64,000 bases of DNA from Halohasta litorea (GCF_024494645.1 NZ_JANHDJ010000001.1:806001-870000); one strand, 5' to 3'. Numbered from the stretch's first letter, positions 1 to 8,682 are shown. Numbers and translations: made by a program. Notes: generated by a model from the letters alone, not told the origin.

Positions 1-2
1 AG

Positions 3-410
3 GCGCTCTGGTCGACGATCTCCGACCCGGCAACACTGACCGAGTGTGTGCCGGGCGCGGAGTCGATCGAGCGGGTCTCCGAGCGCAAATACACCGTCAA
101 GATCACGCGGGGTGTGAGCCATCTGACCGTCTCGCTGTCGGGTGAGGCCGAGTTCGTCGAGATGAACCCGCCCGACTACGTCGTCACGAGCGCGACGGCC
201 TTCGACTCGAAGACCGGCAGCGATTTCGATATCCTTGCGGCCATGGAGATTTCGCCGGTCGAGGACGGCACCGCCGAGTTGGCCTACTCCGCGGAGGTCT
301 CGATCAGCGGCGGGGTCGGTACGATGAGCTCGCGGCTCCTCCGGCCGATCGTCAACCGCGATATCACGACCTACTTCAGCAATATCAAAACCGAAGTCGA
401 GGAGGAGTAG
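3..410 (+). CDS. CoxG-like SRPBCC protein (5' partial)
   Basis: The reading frame is open to the left edge, so the first residues are missing; the GTG at 48 lies inside the protein. The visible 135 residues begin LWSTISDPATLTECVPGAES, the pattern of the carbon monoxide dehydrogenase subunit G (CoxG) family in the SRPBCC/START-like fold. Members are about 145-150 residues, so roughly 10-15 N-terminal residues are off-window. CoxG proteins accompany molybdenum hydroxylases of the CoxMSL type and help membrane recruitment or maturation. The hydroxylase subunits, if present, would lie left of the window. The C-terminus ends in an acidic tail, common in haloarchaea. A flavin reductase follows 81 bp downstream on the same strand. 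Confidence 0.82.
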   Translation, partial: ALWSTISDPATLTECVPGAESIERVSERKYTVKITRGVSHLTVSLSGEAEFVEMNPPDYVVTSATAFDSKTGSDFDILAAMEISPVEDGTAELAYSAEVSISGGVGTMSSRLLRPIVNRDITTYFSNIKTEVEEE

Positions 411-491
411 CCGCCTCACGGGTCGACTACCTCCCGGCAGTCGACTGCGCTTTCGCGGACGTATTTATACAGACAGCCGATACACTCACCA

Positions 492-1151
492 ATGACAACC
501 GATCCAACCGACGTGTTCGACGAGATTTCGGAGTACGATTCGAAGGCCCTTTTCAAACCGAAAGTAGTCTCGCTTGTCGTCTCCAACAGCGACGAGCGCG
601 GGCCGAACCTCATGACCGCCTCCTGGTGGATGCTGGCGGGCTACAACCCGTTCCGGTATCTGCTGGCGGTCAGTCACAAAACGCTCACCTACGAACTCAT
701 CGAGGAAAGCGGGGAGTTCGTCCTCGCTGCGCCGTCGATGGAGATGGTCGATGCGCTGACGCTCTCTGGGATGGTCAGCGGCCGCGACATCGACAAGATC
801 GAGCATCTCGATCTGGAGACGGTTCCAGGACAGTCGATCGACGTGCCGCTGTTGGCCGACGCTACCGGTAACATCGAGTGTTCAGTGATGGACTCCTTCG
901 AGTTCATGAACTGCACCTACTACTTCGGCGAGGTCGAGAACGCTTACGTCACCAAAGGCGGGATGGACGGCCGACTGCTCTCGCCAGACGCCGACGTACT
1001 GGCCTACATGGGCAGCGACTGGGGCGAGGAGGAGACCAAGACAAAATACCGCTACTACGCCGACATTACCCCCGAGTCGATCAAGCGCTTTTCCGGCGAC
1101 GAGGTCGTCGACTCGCTGCCGCCGGAACTCCGTGAGGAGTACAGCGAGTAA
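492..1151 (+). CDS. Flavin reductase-like protein (FMN-binding split barrel)
   Basis: A 219-residue protein of the flavin reductase-like, FMN-binding split-barrel family. Family-typical stretches are the N-terminal PKVVSLVVSNSDERGPNLMTASWWM, where the protein part after the first strand is the usual 'N-x-x-T-A-S' flavin site, and a later FVLAAPSMEMVDALTLSG segment. Relatives reduce flavins with NAD(P)H or act as flavoproteins supplying reduced FMN to a partner oxygenase. It lies between a CoxG-like gene and a sulfonate-type ABC importer, which would fit desulfonation or another monooxygenase route, but no oxygenase is visible. Its stop codon directly abuts the stop of the convergent permease. 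The true substrate is unknown. Confidence 0.85.
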   Translation: MTTDPTDVFDEISEYDSKALFKPKVVSLVVSNSDERGPNLMTASWWMLAGYNPFRYLLAVSHKTLTYELIEESGEFVLAAPSMEMVDALTLSGMVSGRDIDKIEHLDLETVPGQSIDVPLLADATGNIECSVMDSFEFMNCTYYFGEVENAYVTKGGMDGRLLSPDADVLAYMGSDWGEEETKTKYRYYADITPESIKRFSGDEVVDSLPPELREEYSE

Positions 1152-1931
1152 CTATTCGGCTTCCCAGAAAGTCAGGCGATTGCCAAGTATGTCCACGCCG
1201 TAAATAAAGACGATACCCAGCAGGGTGATCATCACCAACGCGGCATACATCTGCTGGATCGTAAACAGCCGCCACGACCGCCAGATGAGATAGCCCAGTC
1301 CCGATTTTGCCGCCAGCATCTCGATGACGACGATGAGGTTGAATCCGACGCCCAACCCGAGACTCAACCCGGCGAAAATCTCCGAGAGCGAGCCGGGTAT
1401 CAGGACGTCGCGGTACAGCGCCAGTGTCCCGGCACCGTTGTCGAGTGCGGCATCGATGTACGCGTCGTCTATCTGCCGGACCCCACCCATCGTATTGACC
1501 GCAACCAACAGAAAGACCGCGATGCTCATCGCCAGTACCCGAACCGTCTCGGTCACGCCCAGCAGCGTGAACATGATAGGCACCAGCGCGATTTTCGGGA
1601 TGGGATAGAACAGACTCACGTATGGGTTTACGATGAGTCGAACCGGCCGCGACCACCCCATCCACAGGCCGACCGCGATACCGCTCGTGGCACCTATTAG
1701 GAAGGCAATCAGAATGCGCCGCAGGCTGACCCAGGTGTGATAGAGTAGCGGCCCCTCGACGAGCAACTGGCCGGTCACGCCCACCACGACCGACGGCGGT
1801 GGGAAGAAAGTCGGATTGAGAATCGCCAGCCGGGCAAGTACCTCCCAGCACAGCACCACCGCGAGGATCGGGGCGAGATGGAGCCCGAGTCGACGCGTCG
1901 ACGTGTGCCGACGGCGGCGAGCGTGGCTCAT
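1152..1931 (-). CDS. ABC permease, SsuC/TauC/nitrate family (distal copy)
   Basis: A 259-residue integral membrane protein with about six hydrophobic segments. It carries the binding-protein-dependent permease signature (the EAA-loop equivalent around DAALDNGAGTLALYRDVLIP and the following GLSLGLGVGFN). It belongs to the SsuC/TauC/NrtB group importing sulfonates, taurine, nitrate or related anions. Its ATG overlaps the upstream ATPase stop by 4 bp, so the two are translationally coupled. It is the last gene of a leftward operon starting at 6481. The operon contains a second, non-identical permease (4237-5025), suggesting a heterodimeric channel with the single ATPase. The substrate cannot be read from sequence. 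Confidence 0.9.
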   Translation of the reverse strand: MSHARRRRHTSTRRLGLHLAPILAVVLCWEVLARLAILNPTFFPPPSVVVGVTGQLLVEGPLLYHTWVSLRRILIAFLIGATSGIAVGLWMGWSRPVRLIVNPYVSLFYPIPKIALVPIMFTLLGVTETVRVLAMSIAVFLLVAVNTMGGVRQIDDAYIDAALDNGAGTLALYRDVLIPGSLSEIFAGLSLGLGVGFNLIVVIEMLAAKSGLGYLIWRSWRLFTIQQMYAALVMITLLGIVFIYGVDILGNRLTFWEAE

Positions 1932-2791
1932 CGCGTAACCGACTGCTGGACTTCGTCGCTTAGCAGTTCCCAGACGCGCTCGCGCAGTGTCGTGAACTCG
2001 TCGGTTGGAATCGACCCGCGGGTTCGTGGCCGCGGCAGATCGACGTCCAGGACCTCCTTGACGCCGCCGGGCCTGGCGGTCATGACGGCCAGTCGATCAC
2101 CCAGCGTGATCGCCTCCTCGATGTCATGGGTGACGTAGACGACCGTCTTTTTGGTCTCGCTCCACAGCGAGAGCAGTTCCGTCTGGAGGTTGCGTTTCGT
2201 CTGGGCGTCCAGGACGCCGAACGGTTCGTCCATCAGGAGGACTTCGGGATCGTTCGTGAACGCGCGGGCGATGGCAACGCGCTGTTTCATCCCGCCGGAC
2301 AGCTGGTGTGGGTAGGCGTCGGCAAACTCCGCTAGGCCGACTTTTTCGAGGTAGCTGCGGGCTCGCTCGTGGCGGCGTTGTTTCCTGACACCGTCCATCT
2401 TCAGCCCGAAGGCAACGTTGTTGAGGACGGTCTTCCAGGGGAAGATGCCGTACTCCTGGAAGACCATGTTCGTCACGGAGCCACCGTCGGCACGGGCCGA
2501 CGAAATCTCGATCTCGCCGGAGTACTCGGAGACGAGTCCCGAGAGGATGCGCAGGAACGTCGACTTCCCACAGCCCGAGGGACCGAGCAGGCAGAAGAAC
2601 TCCTGGTCGTAGACCGTCAGATCCACGTCGGTCAGTGCCTCGACCTCGCTAGACCGGCTGGAGTAGGTCTTCCCGACGCCGCGTGCGCGGATGCACGGCG
2701 AGCCGGTCGCTGACGCCTCGTAGCTGGTCTCGGCCATCGCTGTGGCCTTCGAGTCCGGTTCATTGAACGCTTTCGGTGGCTCTCGGTTCAT
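1928..2791 (-). CDS. ABC ATPase, SsuB/TauB/nitrate family
   Basis: A 287-residue nucleotide-binding subunit. Visible motifs are Walker [10 protein letters not shown]-loop in [13 protein letters not shown] signature LSGGMKQR and Walker [12 protein letters not shown] followed by the D-loop and a switch His in [10 protein letters not shown]. These place it with SsuB/TauB/NrtD ATPases energizing anion or sulfonate import. The first 30 residues are a non-conserved acidic extension, so the true start could be slightly downstream, though the ATG lies 15 bp from the preceding lipoprotein gene and spacing favours the longer form. It overlaps the downstream permease by 4 bp. Confidence 0.93.
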   Translation of the reverse strand: MNREPPKAFNEPDSKATAMAETSYEASATGSPCIRARGVGKTYSSRSSEVEALTDVDLTVYDQEFFCLLGPSGCGKSTFLRILSGLVSEYSGEIEISSARADGGSVTNMVFQEYGIFPWKTVLNNVAFGLKMDGVRKQRRHERARSYLEKVGLAEFADAYPHQLSGGMKQRVAIARAFTNDPEVLLMDEPFGVLDAQTKRNLQTELLSLWSETKKTVVYVTHDIEEAITLGDRLAVMTARPGGVKEVLDVDLPRPRTRGSIPTDEFTTLRERVWELLSDEVQQSVTR

Positions 2792-2806
2792 AGTCGGTGG
2801 CGTCGG

Positions 2807-4066
2807 TTACTGACAGATCGTGTCGTCTGGGAAATCGGGCAGCTCTGTTATCTCGCCGATGGACGTGTACGGCTGTGGCGCGTTCTCTCCCCACTGTCGG
2901 ACCTGGTCCGGCGAGGGGGTCGCTTCGTCCTCGGAGACACGCCCGACCGAGTCGAGTGCCTCCGACAGCAGCGAGGTGTCGAACAGGGTGCTCCGGTCGA
3001 CTGGATCGTCGACGTACCCACGGCAGGCGTGGTACTCCTGTTGGGCCATCACGTCGTCTTGGTTAACGCGGCCGTTCTTGTTCGGGATTGCCGGGACCGA
3101 GGACTTGATCGACGCTTTGTTGATATCGAAGGCCTCGTTGATCAGGGTCGCGACCTCGTCGTTCGGGTACGATCCCATCTCGTAGTACCGCCGGACGCCT
3201 TGCAGGTAGCCTTCGAGCCACCGGACGGCCACGTCCGACCGTTGCTCGATGAACGGCCCACCGAAGAAGTACGCCGCAATCTGCATCCGCGGAGCGACCG
3301 CAGATCCATAGAGGACGTGGCCAGCGTTGGCGTTGTTCGCCAGTGCCAGTCCCAGCGGGTCCGGTACAATACAGACGTCCGTGTCGCCGGACATCATCGC
3401 CGATACCATGTTCGAGAACTGTATCTCACTGACTTCGACGTCATCCCACGTCATATCGTGTGCGGCAAGCAGCCGACCGAGGATGTAGTCCAGCGAGCCA
3501 CCTTCAGCGTTGTGGGCGACCGACAGCGGCCCGTCGACTGCGTCGGCGATCTCCTGGAACGTGGCATCCTCCGAGTAGATCCCCTCGCGGGCCCAGACCC
3601 GCGCTGCGCCCGGTGCATTCGGGTAGTGCTGTGCCATGTCGGCCGCGATTCTGATGGGCACGTCCTGTGCGATGGAGTTGGCGATGCTGGCTCCGAACGA
3701 TCCGGCGGCGACGTCGATATCGCCCGATGCCAACTCGGGTGTCGCCAGCGGGACGCCGTTGATTCGCTCCCGTTCGACTTCGATGTTCCGTTCCTCGAAG
3801 TAGCCCTCCTCTTGGGCGATGAGCACCGGCACGACCGTCGCGATGGGGAGGGTGCCGAAGGTGACAGTGTCGACACCGTCTCCCTCAACTGTTGAGCCGA
3901 GACAGCCACCGACCGCGGCGGCCGTCGCTGCTCCGGCAGCCCCGAGGAACTGTCGACGTGAGGGAACTGCGGTACCTTCGTCGCTGTGAGCGTCCGTCCC
4001 GTTTGGCTTCGACGCCGATAACCGTCGTCCCGTCGCGTCGGTAGACGGCCGCTCGGTAGGGTTCAT
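2807..4066 (-). CDS. Tat-exported lipoprotein, ABC substrate-binding protein (NMT1/TauA-like)
   Basis: A 419-residue periplasmic-binding protein. I chose the ATG at 4066 because the next residues carry a twin-arginine motif (SRRQFLG) and a lipobox ending GGC, giving a Tat-exported lipid-anchored protein, and because a TATA-like box lies 25-32 nt upstream. The mature part starts with VTFGTLPIATVVPVLIAQEEG, a hallmark of the NMT1/TauA/SsuA group binding sulfonates, thiamine-precursor-like or other small organic ligands. It would deliver ligand to the two permeases. A longer frame reaches 4621 but has no homology there. It has its own promoter, so it may be made in excess over the membrane parts. 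Confidence 0.9.
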   Translation of the reverse strand: MNPTERPSTDATGRRLSASKPNGTDAHSDEGTAVPSRRQFLGAAGAATAAAVGGCLGSTVEGDGVDTVTFGTLPIATVVPVLIAQEEGYFEERNIEVERERINGVPLATPELASGDIDVAAGSFGASIANSIAQDVPIRIAADMAQHYPNAPGAARVWAREGIYSEDATFQEIADAVDGPLSVAHNAEGGSLDYILGRLLAAHDMTWDDVEVSEIQFSNMVSAMMSGDTDVCIVPDPLGLALANNANAGHVLYGSAVAPRMQIAAYFFGGPFIEQRSDVAVRWLEGYLQGVRRYYEMGSYPNDEVATLINEAFDINKASIKSSVPAIPNKNGRVNQDDVMAQQEYHACRGYVDDPVDRSTLFDTSLLSEALDSVGRVSEDEATPSPDQVRQWGENAPQPYTSIGEITELPDFPDDTICQ

Positions 4067-4090
4067 GTGTAATCGTCGCATTCTCGACCT

Positions 4091-4098
4091 ATTAAAAA
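4091..4098 (-). promoter_or_regulatory. TATA-like box of the binding-protein gene
   Basis: An A/T-only octamer (plus-strand ATTAAAAA) lies 25-32 nt upstream of the ATG at 4066. This is the expected spacing for an archaeal TATA box with a leaderless transcript and supports the chosen start. Confidence 0.5.
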
Positions 4099-4236
4099 GC
4101 CGCCCTATTCCCACGGCATGGGAGTCGGAGACGGCGGATTCGACATCGCGTGACGAACCGTCGAGGGCCCAGAGTTCGAACGCAACGCACCCCTCTCGTA
4201 TCTCGACACCCATCCGACGGGGTCGGTGCCAGCGTT

Positions 4237-5025
4237 TCACCGAAACGTGTGTTCGGCGGGTCGCTCCGTCTCGGCGGGTGTCCACGTGATGAGTCGGTCG
4301 CCGAGCCATCTGAGTCCGTAGGTGATGCCGACGCCGATAGCGGCGATGACAACTAGCGTGGCGTAGATATCTCCCAGCGAGTACGTCTGATAAGATACCC
4401 AGAGGTAGTACCCCAGTCCCCGCCCGCCAGCTAGCAACTCCGCCGAGATGACGATGAGCAGTGCCGTATTCATCGCCAGTCGAAGGCCGACGAAGATGGC
4501 TGGCAGCGATCCGGGTAGCAGGATCTCCCGAAAGATCGTGATTGGACTCGTCGCACCGTTGTCGGTCGCCACATCGAAATAGAGCTGCCGTATCTGCCGG
4601 GCACCGTTCATTGCATTCCACATCACAACGAAAAAGCCGCCGAGTGCGGCCGTGAACACGAGTGCGTTGCTGTCGGTACTAAACACGAGTACCACAAGCG
4701 GGAGCAACGCGATAACTGGGATCGGATAGACAGCCGAAAACAGCGGCCCAAGCAGTGCCTTCACGGTGTCGTTCCACCCCATGAGCACCCCGACGCTGAC
4801 GCCGAAGACGGTCGCCAGTACCGAGGCGAGGAGCGTCCGCTCGATGGTCGCCGAGACGTGACCGAGAAACGACTGTTCACCGAGCAACGCGAGCGTGCGC
4901 TCGAAGATGGTCGCTGGCGGCGGCAAGACTCCAGGATCAATCACGCCGAAGACGCCGACGGCGAGCTGCCAGGCCAGTACTGCGGCAACAAGCGAAAGCA
5001 TCTGATAGCGGCGGTCGGTGTGCAT
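4237..5025 (-). CDS. ABC permease, SsuC/TauC/nitrate family (proximal copy)
   Basis: A 262-residue permease of the same family as the gene at 1152-1931, sharing the sequence pattern VATDNGATSPITIFREILLPGSLPAIFVGLRL at the cytoplasmic coupling loop, but clearly diverged elsewhere. It has about six membrane segments and an N-terminus of only 9 residues before the first helix. The ATG at 5025 is chosen because the longer frame to 5322 overlaps the IPT gene. It is 14 bp downstream of that IPT gene and 170 bp upstream of the binding-protein gene. With one ATPase and one binding protein in the operon, the two permeases probably pair as a heterodimer. Confidence 0.9.
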   Translation of the reverse strand: MHTDRRYQMLSLVAAVLAWQLAVGVFGVIDPGVLPPPATIFERTLALLGEQSFLGHVSATIERTLLASVLATVFGVSVGVLMGWNDTVKALLGPLFSAVYPIPVIALLPLVVLVFSTDSNALVFTAALGGFFVVMWNAMNGARQIRQLYFDVATDNGATSPITIFREILLPGSLPAIFVGLRLAMNTALLIVISAELLAGGRGLGYYLWVSYQTYSLGDIYATLVVIAAIGVGITYGLRWLGDRLITWTPAETERPAEHTFR

Positions 5026-5038
5026 CGAGAGGGTGTGA

Positions 5039-6481
5039 CTACTCCTCGATCTTGAACGCCATGTGGTAGGCGGGCAGCGGCCGGATCGGGTGGTTGTCGA
5101 GATACGACAAGTGTGGCCGCAGCTCGAAGTCGGGTTCGTCTTCCTGCATCTCGAAGATACACGGGTAGGCGTCGATGAAGTGCCAGCCGGGCTGGCCGCT
5201 GGCCGGGAGTTCGAGCCGGACGACGCCACCGCCGTCGTTGTCAGTGAGTCCACAGACGTAGCCCAGCGGCTTGTTGTCGTAGAGGAAGTACGGGGCGTTC
5301 TCGTAGACCGGCCAGCCGACACCCGAGAGTTCGATCTCGATCGTCGTCCCGACGGGGCCGCTTGTGGGACTGAACGTCTCGATGGAGGGCTGCATCATGA
5401 AGCCGGTAACCGCGATCTCCCGACCCTCTACAGCGGCCGTAATCGGCCGCGTCGAGCCCTCGCCCTGTGGGATCGTGAACTCGGTCTGGAACGTCCCGTT
5501 GTCGTCGGTCGTCACCGTCGGCAGCATGTCCGGCTTCGGCTCCGGCGTGATCGGGATTCCCTTGACTCGGTGGCCCTCGTGGCGGTACCAAATCAGGTCG
5601 ACTTCCTCGTTGGCTGGGAAGTTCTCGCCGGTGATGAACGCCGAGGTCCCGGGCTGGCCCGAACTCGGCGAGATCGAGAGCTCGGCGTCGGTCTCCTCGT
5701 CGATCTCGGGGTAGTGAATGCTGATCGGGTTCTCGTCGAGCTGGTCGTCGAGCCACGCGGTCCGCGGTTCGACCTCCGGCTCGGTGACCTCGACGGTCCA
5801 CTGGGACTGTCGACCGTCGGCGACCGGGCCGTACGGTGACTGGGTGTTGTTCTGGAGGTACGGAACCCCACGGTAGTTACGCCACACCTGGAGGGTATGT
5901 TTCCCTGGCGGGCCGACCGCGCGGATGCGTGCGGTTGCAGTCCCGCGGTTCATCACGCCCGTCATGAAGCCCACGTTGCCGTTGTCCCAGGCGACCTGGT
6001 AGTTGTTCGTGACGACGTTCGGCCCGATCCCATGGCCAGTGATCGTAAAGAAGTCCCCAAGGGGGGCTTCGGTGCGATCGAGTTCGAAATGTGGGAGGAT
6101 CGTGAACGTCGCCGTGGCGACCGTCGAGTCGCCGTCGACGACCTCGATCCGGTGTTCGCCGCCGTAGTCCTGGGCGACCGTCCACTCCTCGTCGAACGCC
6201 CCCGAGCCGTCGGTCGTGACTGTGGCGACGGTCTCTGTCCGTGGGTGGTACTGCGCCCCGACGACCTCGTTGGCCTTGAGGACGCCCCAGCGACCGTCGG
6301 TCGTCTTCCACTTGATCTCGAACCGTTCGTTGGCCGGGAGGTTTCGGCCTTTAAACGTGATCGAGTCGCCGACGTACCCCTCCTGATCGCTGACGACCAG
6401 CGTTCCCGAGGAGTCGCCCCCACGTCGGTGGCCCTGAAGCGTCTCTTCGAGATCCGAAGATATCGCTGAGTCCTTATCCAT
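5039..6481 (-). CDS. Cytoplasmic IPT/TIG-like repeat protein, internally duplicated
   Basis: A 480-residue protein with no signal peptide or membrane segment; the ATG at 6481 is chosen because it lies 20-32 nt below an AT-rich TATA-like stretch and the frame above it has no protein-like character. It consists of immunoglobulin-like IPT/TIG-type modules. Residues 27-130 and 267-365 match each other (RNLPANERFEIKW versus ENFPANEEVDLIW, and GSGAFDEEWTV versus NGTFQTEFTI). Residues 131-205 and 366-440 also resemble each other, so a two-module unit has been duplicated. The C-terminal 40 residues are unlike the repeats. It is the first gene of the ABC importer operon, 14 bp from the permease. Function is not known; I infer a binding or scaffold role. 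Confidence 0.75.
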   Translation of the reverse strand: MDKDSAISSDLEETLQGHRRGGDSSGTLVVSDQEGYVGDSITFKGRNLPANERFEIKWKTTDGRWGVLKANEVVGAQYHPRTETVATVTTDGSGAFDEEWTVAQDYGGEHRIEVVDGDSTVATATFTILPHFELDRTEAPLGDFFTITGHGIGPNVVTNNYQVAWDNGNVGFMTGVMNRGTATARIRAVGPPGKHTLQVWRNYRGVPYLQNNTQSPYGPVADGRQSQWTVEVTEPEVEPRTAWLDDQLDENPISIHYPEIDEETDAELSISPSSGQPGTSAFITGENFPANEEVDLIWYRHEGHRVKGIPITPEPKPDMLPTVTTDDNGTFQTEFTIPQGEGSTRPITAAVEGREIAVTGFMMQPSIETFSPTSGPVGTTIEIELSGVGWPVYENAPYFLYDNKPLGYVCGLTDNDGGGVVRLELPASGQPGWHFIDAYPCIFEMQEDEPDFELRPHLSYLDNHPIRPLPAYHMAFKIEE

Positions 6482-6617
6482 GTCTGAACCGTCAGGAGCG
6501 TAATTTAATAAACCCAGTCTGTTCTTCCCACCCGATGGGAACCCAGTCGGGTGGAATTGTTCCCAGTAGCTGAGAACATGGATCAACCTTATTGGAGAGT
6601 ATGTGTACGATACATAT
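6482..6617. promoter_or_regulatory. Divergent promoter region with interlocked inverted repeats
   Basis: This 136-bp space separates the leftward ABC operon from rightward doxX. An AT-rich block at 6501-6513 is correctly placed as TATA box for the left operon. Two inverted repeats interlock: CCACCCGA at 6528-6535 with TCGGGTGG at 6547-6554, and TGGGAAC at 6536-6542 with GTTCCCA at 6559-6565. They look like operator sites for a dimeric regulator controlling one or both genes. This is inference; no regulator gene is adjacent. Confidence 0.5.
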
Positions 6618-7142
6618 ATGTCGTCCAAGAGTGCCACATCCAAGCTGTTCGGCCACGACGTAGAATTCACGTACTCGGAGACGTGGATCGCCTACGCCCT
6701 CTTCGCACTGCGGCTGATGATGGGGTGGGTGTTCTTCTACGCCGGTATCGTGAAGGTCATCGATCCGAACTGGAGCGCCCGCCCGTTCCTGCTCAACGTC
6801 GACCCGGCCAACCCGCTTGTCGATATGTGGGCCGCGATGGCCGACTGGGTCTGGCTGTTGACCCCGCTGAATCAGGTCGGCCTGACGCTTGTCGGGATCG
6901 CGCTCCTCCTCGGGGCGTTCACTCGGCTGAGTGCCTTCTTCGGGGCGATGATGATGCTGTTCTACTGGGCCTCGGCCTACCCCTTCGCGGATGCAATCTT
7001 CATCGACTTCCACCTGATCTACGCCTTCCTGCTGTTCGCGCTGGGCGCGGCCGGTGCCGGTCGCATCCTCGGGCTCGATCAGTGGATCGAAGAGCTGGAC
7101 ATCATCAAGAACAACCCGAAACTCACCGTGCTGCTGGGCTAA
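6618..7142 (+). CDS. DoxX/DoxD-like membrane protein
   Basis: A 174-residue protein with about four hydrophobic helices (around residues 25-45, 75-95, 98-120 and 128-150). It resembles the DoxX/TQO small-subunit (DoxD) family: FALRLMMGWVFFYAGIVKV at the first helix and GAFTRLSAFFGAMMM in the centre. DoxD is part of thiosulfate:quinone oxidoreductase in Acidianus; other DoxX members have unclear redox roles. The ATG at 6618 is preferred to a GTG 15 nt upstream because it sits where a leaderless transcript would start. Its position opposite a sulfonate-type importer hints at sulfur-compound metabolism, but this is only contextual. Confidence 0.85.
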   Translation: MSSKSATSKLFGHDVEFTYSETWIAYALFALRLMMGWVFFYAGIVKVIDPNWSARPFLLNVDPANPLVDMWAAMADWVWLLTPLNQVGLTLVGIALLLGAFTRLSAFFGAMMMLFYWASAYPFADAIFIDFHLIYAFLLFALGAAGAGRILGLDQWIEELDIIKNNPKLTVLLG

Positions 7143-7238
7143 CTGGGCCGCACCGTTTCGGTCCGGTCCCGCTTTTATCAGAGCCAAGAGCGAGCTCCGT
7201 CTCGACCAGTCGCCGACAGCTACCCTGAGCCGGAGCGC

Positions 7239-7248
7239 ATTTAATAGC
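7239..7248 (+). promoter_or_regulatory. TATA-like box of the XPB helicase gene
   Basis: CATTTAATAG lies 20-29 nt before the GTG at 7268. The spacing supports the GTG as the real start of a leaderless transcript. Confidence 0.5.
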
Positions 7249-7267
7249 CGCCGGTCGACTTTCGACA

Positions 7268-8620
7268 GTGACAGTCCGGCTCGAATACGAGGACGGCACC
7301 CTCCGCATCGAAAGCGACCGCGAGAGCGATCCGCCGCTCGGTGGGCTGCCGGGGGTCGAAGCCGACCCGCGGAGCGGGACGGCCCGCGCTCCGGCCTCCT
7401 TCTACGGGCCGATCCAGGATATCCTCCAGGAACTCGATGCCGATGTCGACGACCGAGTCTGCCCGACCGAGCCGCTGACTCTATCGACGGCCTACGAACT
7501 CCGCGACTACCAGCGTGAGGCCCTCGACGGCTGGATCGACAGCAACCGCCGCGGCGTGCTCGAACTCCCGACCGGCGCGGGAAAAACCGTCATCGCGCTG
7601 GCCGCGATCGCCGACACCGGGACGCCAACGCTCGTTGTCGTCCCGACGATCGACCTCCTGGAGCAGTGGCAGCGCGAACTCGAAGCCGAGTTCGACGTGC
7701 CCATCGGCCGCCTCGGCGGCGGCGAACAGCGCGTCGAGGACGTGACGGTGTCGACCTACGACTCGGCCTACTTGCGCGCCGACGAACTCGGCGATCGCTT
7801 CGGGCTCGTCGTCTTCGACGAGGTCCACCACCTCGGCGCGGAGGGTTACCAGGACATCGCCCGCCTGCTGGCCGCGCCGGACCGCCTCGGCCTCACAGCG
7901 ACGTTCGAGCGACCGGACGGTGCCCACGAGACGATCCGCGACCTCGTGGGGCCGCGGGTCTACCAACTCGCGGTCGACGATCTCGCGGGCGACCACCTCG
8001 CACCCTACGAGATCCGGCGGATCGAGGTCGAACTGACACCCGACGAGCGGGCGGAGTACGACGAGGCACAGGGGACCTTCGTCGACTACGTCCGCAAATC
8101 GAATCTCAGCTTCAACAGCGGGAGCGACTACCTCCAGTTGGTCAAACGCTCGGGCAACGACCCCGCGGCGAGGGAGGCCCTGCTGGCCAAACAGCGGGCC
8201 CGCGAGCTGATGATGAACGCCGACAACAAGCGCCATCAGCTGGCGCGAATCCTGGATCGCCACCGCGAGGATCGAATCATCGTCTTCACCGCCCACACCG
8301 AACTCGTCTATCGGCTCTCCGAGCGGTTCCTGCTGCCAGCAATCACCAACGAGACAGGGGCCAGCGAGCGCCGGGAGATCCTCCAGCGGTTTCGGGATGG
8401 GACCTACAGTCGAATCGTCGCGGCAAATGTTCTGGACGAGGGCGTCGACGTCCCGGATGCCAACGTCGCCGTGGTCCTCTCGGGCAGCGGGTCGGAACGG
8501 GAGTTCACCCAACGACTCGGACGAATCCTGCGGCCGAAGGACGACGGCGGCCGAGCGATCCTCTACGAACTCGTGAGCGCCGAAACCGCCGAGGAGCGGG
8601 TCGCCGAGCGACGACGCTGA
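7268..8620 (+). CDS. rad25: XPB/Rad25-like DNA helicase
   Basis: A 450-residue superfamily 2 helicase of the archaeal XPB type, starting with GTG. Visible motifs are Walker A PTGAGKT near residue 102, DEVH at residues 184-187, motif III GLTATFERPDG, and the C-terminal RecA-like domain with VLDEGVDVPD and QRLGRILRP. XPB unwinds or bends DNA in nucleotide excision repair and, in eukaryotes, in TFIIH. Haloarchaeal XPB forms a pair with the nuclease Bax1, and the bax1 gene follows 62 bp downstream on the same strand. The N-terminal 75 residues correspond to the damage-recognition-like region and are less conserved. Confidence 0.93.
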   Translation: MTVRLEYEDGTLRIESDRESDPPLGGLPGVEADPRSGTARAPASFYGPIQDILQELDADVDDRVCPTEPLTLSTAYELRDYQREALDGWIDSNRRGVLELPTGAGKTVIALAAIADTGTPTLVVVPTIDLLEQWQRELEAEFDVPIGRLGGGEQRVEDVTVSTYDSAYLRADELGDRFGLVVFDEVHHLGAEGYQDIARLLAAPDRLGLTATFERPDGAHETIRDLVGPRVYQLAVDDLAGDHLAPYEIRRIEVELTPDERAEYDEAQGTFVDYVRKSNLSFNSGSDYLQLVKRSGNDPAAREALLAKQRARELMMNADNKRHQLARILDRHREDRIIVFTAHTELVYRLSERFLLPAITNETGASERREILQRFRDGTYSRIVAANVLDEGVDVPDANVAVVLSGSGSEREFTQRLGRILRPKDDGGRAILYELVSAETAEERVAERRR

Positions 8621-8649
8621 GTCGGATCGACATGGACCGCTCCTCGGGA

Positions 8650-8659
8650 TATTTATAAC
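8650..8659 (+). promoter_or_regulatory. TATA-like box of bax1
   Basis: TATTTATAAC lies 24-33 nt upstream of the GTG at 8683, supporting that start and an independent promoter for bax1 despite its proximity to the helicase gene. Confidence 0.5.
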
Positions 8660-8682
8660 TAGTCGGCAGCTACCACTGAGTC

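Noticed and set aside
1324-1608. Open frames opposite the ABC permease
   Set aside because: Composition is typical of antisense GC-rich shadows, and the opposite strand codes for a clear permease.
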